DNA of 64,000 nucleotides from an uncultured Verrucomicrobia subdivision 3 bacterium (GTDB lineage: Bacteria > Verrucomicrobiota > Verrucomicrobiia > Limisphaerales > DASXHY01), in contig CALBZA010000072.1 of assembly GCA_937890005.1 (NCBI GenBank), forward strand, positions 1-64,000. The letters are read 5' to 3'. Shown piece by piece: positions 63,327-64,000 of this stretch. Made by a program: the position numbers and the translations under genes. Below the pieces are notes generated by a model. The model was not told the origin of the DNA and ran no database searches. It worked only from the letters and a program-made list of their open reading frames with translations. Position 1 is the first letter of the stretch. Every line of letters starts with the position of its first letter.

Positions 63327-64000
63327 ATGAAGACCGGCAAGGAAACCAAATCCGCGGGGAACATTCACCGGCAGCAGCTCTTTTACTGGATGGGCCGGAT
63401 CCTGGATCAGCGCAATCGCGGCCGGAAATTATTGAGCGACGAGCTCACGCGGGAATGCCTGAATCAGGTGGCGGGCAGTCTCGAAAACGGGATCTGGGTA
63501 AAGCGTCCGCGCATTCCTGAACAGCTGGAGTTTCGCGGCAGACAGTTCGTGCTGGATGCACCGATCGCCTGTTTTACCGAATGGTCGCTCGGCGACAGTC
63601 TGCCGCACACAACAGAGTATGGGCGGATAGGATTCGGCTTTCCAAAGCGATGGGTGATCGAACGCGGCGGCCAGTCCGTGACCTATTTCCGGCACAGCGA
63701 AAAAGGAACTTTCCTGCAATGCATCTTCCGGCTGTTGTCGGAACTCGGTGACGAACAGGAGGACGGCGTCTGGAACGCTCGAAATGCGAACGGGACATTC
63801 GAGGATCTCAAGTACCTGCTGCACTTCGCCAAAATGATCCGCTTGAAGAAGCCGCGCCTGCAGCGACGAAAGCAACGCACGGTGATCGAGCCGTCGAGAA
63901 AAACGCGCGGCAAGGCACCGAAAGCCGCCGTGGAAACCCAATCGTTCAAACGCAAGTTTGGCGCGCCGCTGGAATTTGTTGAGGAACGGGAATGGCGGAT
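63327..64000 (+). CDS. Hypothetical protein, 3' end outside window
   Basis: From ATG at 63327 the frame is open for about 224 codons to the edge; the frame is also open upstream to about 63255, so the start is uncertain. It begins MKTGKETKSAGNIHRQQLFYW and is basic in its last third (RLKKPRLQRRKQRTVIEPSRKTRGK). The middle shows FRLLSELGDEQEDGVWNARN and LKYLLHFAKMIRLKKP. No signal peptide. I do not recognise a family. The basic tail may bind nucleic acid. It is divergent from the hydrolase gene. Confidence 0.6.
   Translation, partial: MKTGKETKSAGNIHRQQLFYWMGRILDQRNRGRKLLSDELTRECLNQVAGSLENGIWVKRPRIPEQLEFRGRQFVLDAPIACFTEWSLGDSLPHTTEYGRIGFGFPKRWVIERGGQSVTYFRHSEKGTFLQCIFRLLSELGDEQEDGVWNARNANGTFEDLKYLLHFAKMIRLKKPRLQRRKQRTVIEPSRKTRGKAPKAAVETQSFKRKFGAPLEFVEEREWR

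Overview
The window looks like chromosomal DNA of a verrucomicrobial bacterium, most likely a soil or freshwater Limisphaerales/Pedosphaeraceae-type member (inference). Supporting signs are a LEPR-XLL surface-anchor motif, a prepilin-like protein with a DG-type C-terminal motif, a very long GreA-family protein of the kind also seen in Chlamydiae, secreted RHS/YD-repeat proteins under a short AraC-type regulator, and an ECF sigma factor next to a Ser/Thr kinase that starts with a small zinc ribbon. Many genes start with GTG or TTG and lack strong Shine-Dalgarno sequences. I saw no rRNA, tRNA or CRISPR.

Region 1 (1-9.9 kb) is accessory and by eye richer in A+T. It holds a 3'-truncated RHS/YD-repeat gene and, 19 bp upstream, a secreted beta-helix companion gene. 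An AraC-type regulator gene precedes both; its last codons overlap two tandem 21-bp operator-like repeats. Upstream of the regulator lies a striking array of about 15 boxes phased at 21 bp, then a small FN3 gene with a hairpin-rich leader.

Region 2 (9.9-37.1 kb) is mostly housekeeping: large GreA-like factor, rsmB, a prepilin-like protein, a sugar-nucleotide epimerase operon, purC, a xerD-type recombinase, a fabD-fabG-acpP-fabF cluster, pyrF, thiH-thiS, a PhyH dioxygenase, a DsbD-like reductase with a secreted redoxin, accB-accC, aroQ, an O-antigen-ligase-like protein and holB (delta'). It contains a four-helix-bundle pseudogene broken by a 1-nt deletion and by a ~205-bp MITE-like insertion, which has a relative downstream of fabD.

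Region 3 (37.1-53.9 kb) is dominated by one 15.8-kb minus-strand gene for a 5268-residue LEPR-XLL repeat protein. It is followed 4 nt later by a small outer-membrane beta-barrel gene and preceded by a one-helix membrane protein gene.

Region 4 (54-64 kb) is a signalling cluster: a soluble multi-PAS histidine kinase, a REC-LuxR response regulator, an ECF sigma factor, and a Ser/Thr kinase whose zinc-ribbon start is separated from the kinase frame by a one-base shift at a run of seven C. After these come a small beta-barrel protein, a PGAP1-like alpha/beta hydrolase and a hypothetical gene that runs off the right edge.
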